A stretch of 5,345 nucleotides of DNA from Acidimicrobiaceae bacterium (GTDB lineage Bacteria > Actinomycetota > Acidimicrobiia > Acidimicrobiales > UBA8592): positions 12,742-18,086 of the forward strand of contig PAZD01000013.1 in assembly GCA_002715405.1 (NCBI GenBank), written 5' to 3'. The notes under the pieces are model-generated. The model worked only from the letters and a program-made list of their open reading frames with translations, had not been told where the DNA came from and did no database searches. The position numbers and the translations under genes are program-made. Of this stretch, positions 5,072-5,345 are shown piece after piece (the first letter of the stretch is position 1; the number at the start of each line of letters is the position of its first letter).

Positions 5072-5345
5072 ATTCTCACGATAATCCCCATCTTCATCTG
5101 CTCCATCAAGACCTTCATCTTCACGATCGATATCACGTTGTGTGTAACCTTCTTGATCCATTTCTTCTTCTTCTGGGATACCTTGCGGGGTTGTGAATAA
5201 ATCTGTATTAATATTATTTCCTTCAAGAACTTCAAGTTGTTCTTGATTTTGGAATACTAATTCTTTAATTTGATCAGCCCTTTCATTTTCAAGTTGTGTA
5301 ACTCTTGTATCACTCATAAGATACTCTAAATTTCCTATACCAGCA
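5069..5345 (-). CDS. Unrecognised protein, C-terminal part, acidic tail (runs off right edge)
   Basis: The frame is open to the window edge. An ATG at 5317 would give an 82-aa protein, but the nine codons before it (AGIGNLEYL) are also open and look coding, so the gene may well begin outside the window. Visible parts are a charged, Leu-containing helix likely to form a coiled coil (SDTRVTQLENERADQIKELV, then QNQEQLEVLEG), a short neutral segment (NNINTDLFTTPQGIP) and a very acidic tail (EEEEMDQEG through DGADEDGDYREN). No domain is recognised. It heads a co-directional series with the two small membrane-protein genes. If the ATG at 5317 is the true start, this is a complete small acidic protein; the sequence does not decide. 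Confidence 0.68.
   Translation of the reverse strand, partial: AGIGNLEYLMSDTRVTQLENERADQIKELVFQNQEQLEVLEGNNINTDLFTTPQGIPEEEEMDQEGYTQRDIDREDEGLDGADEDGDYREN

Noticed and set aside
5026..5235. 69-codon minus-strand open frame
   Set aside because: It overlaps the acidic-tail gene and the 56-aa gene in another frame and looks like a shadow, with low-complexity Ile/Tyr at its end.
1..5345. CRISPR array, tRNA/rRNA genes, insertion sequences
   Set aside because: No spaced direct repeats, cloverleaf-like sequence, transposase or terminal inverted repeats were seen.

Overview
The window looks like a piece of the genome of a large nucleocytoplasmic DNA virus, most likely a Mimivirus-related (Imitervirales) virus of a marine protist or alga. 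The evidence is the strongly AT-rich sequence, tightly packed intron-less genes with 7-75 base gaps, a divergent TATA-binding-protein-like factor, a D12-class adenine methyltransferase, a miniature K+ channel, and an AAAATTGA element (the Mimivirus-type early promoter) in the gap upstream of the methyltransferase gene. There are no Shine-Dalgarno-like leaders and no RNA genes. The assignment is inferred from gene content; no sequence search was possible.

Layout, left to right. Bases 1-669 (minus) hold the N-terminal 223 codons of a D12-class N6-adenine DNA methyltransferase that runs off the left edge. Bases 726-1865 (minus) hold two tandem paralogues of an unrecognised protein (176 and 188 aa); both are preceded by an identical 16-base element about 26 bases before the ATG. 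Bases 1891-2631 (minus) encode a TBP-like factor with a lysine/arginine-rich insert and a cysteine cluster. A 75-base divergent spacer leads to the only clearly recognisable plus-strand gene, 2707-3021, a 104-aa Kcv-sized potassium-channel-like protein with a non-canonical filter (TLSFGD). It converges, 7 bases apart, on a cytidine-deaminase-like gene (3029-3448, minus), with a hairpin-forming repeat spanning both stops.

To the right are unrecognised genes: an acidic low-complexity protein (3519-3956, minus) with two in-frame tandem repeats; a charged, probably coiled-coil 130-aa protein (4029-4421, plus); and a co-directional minus-strand group made of a gene running off the right edge (5069-5345), a 56-aa protein with a C-terminal membrane helix (4872-5042) and a 154-aa protein with an N-terminal membrane helix (4392-4856). 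The 154-aa gene overlaps the plus-strand gene tail to tail by 30 bases.

How they may work together (inference): the TBP-like protein would serve viral transcription, the methyltransferase would modify DNA, the channel would act at a membrane, and the duplicated pair and small membrane proteins could be virion components. No gap exceeds 75 bases, so there is no large gene-free region.
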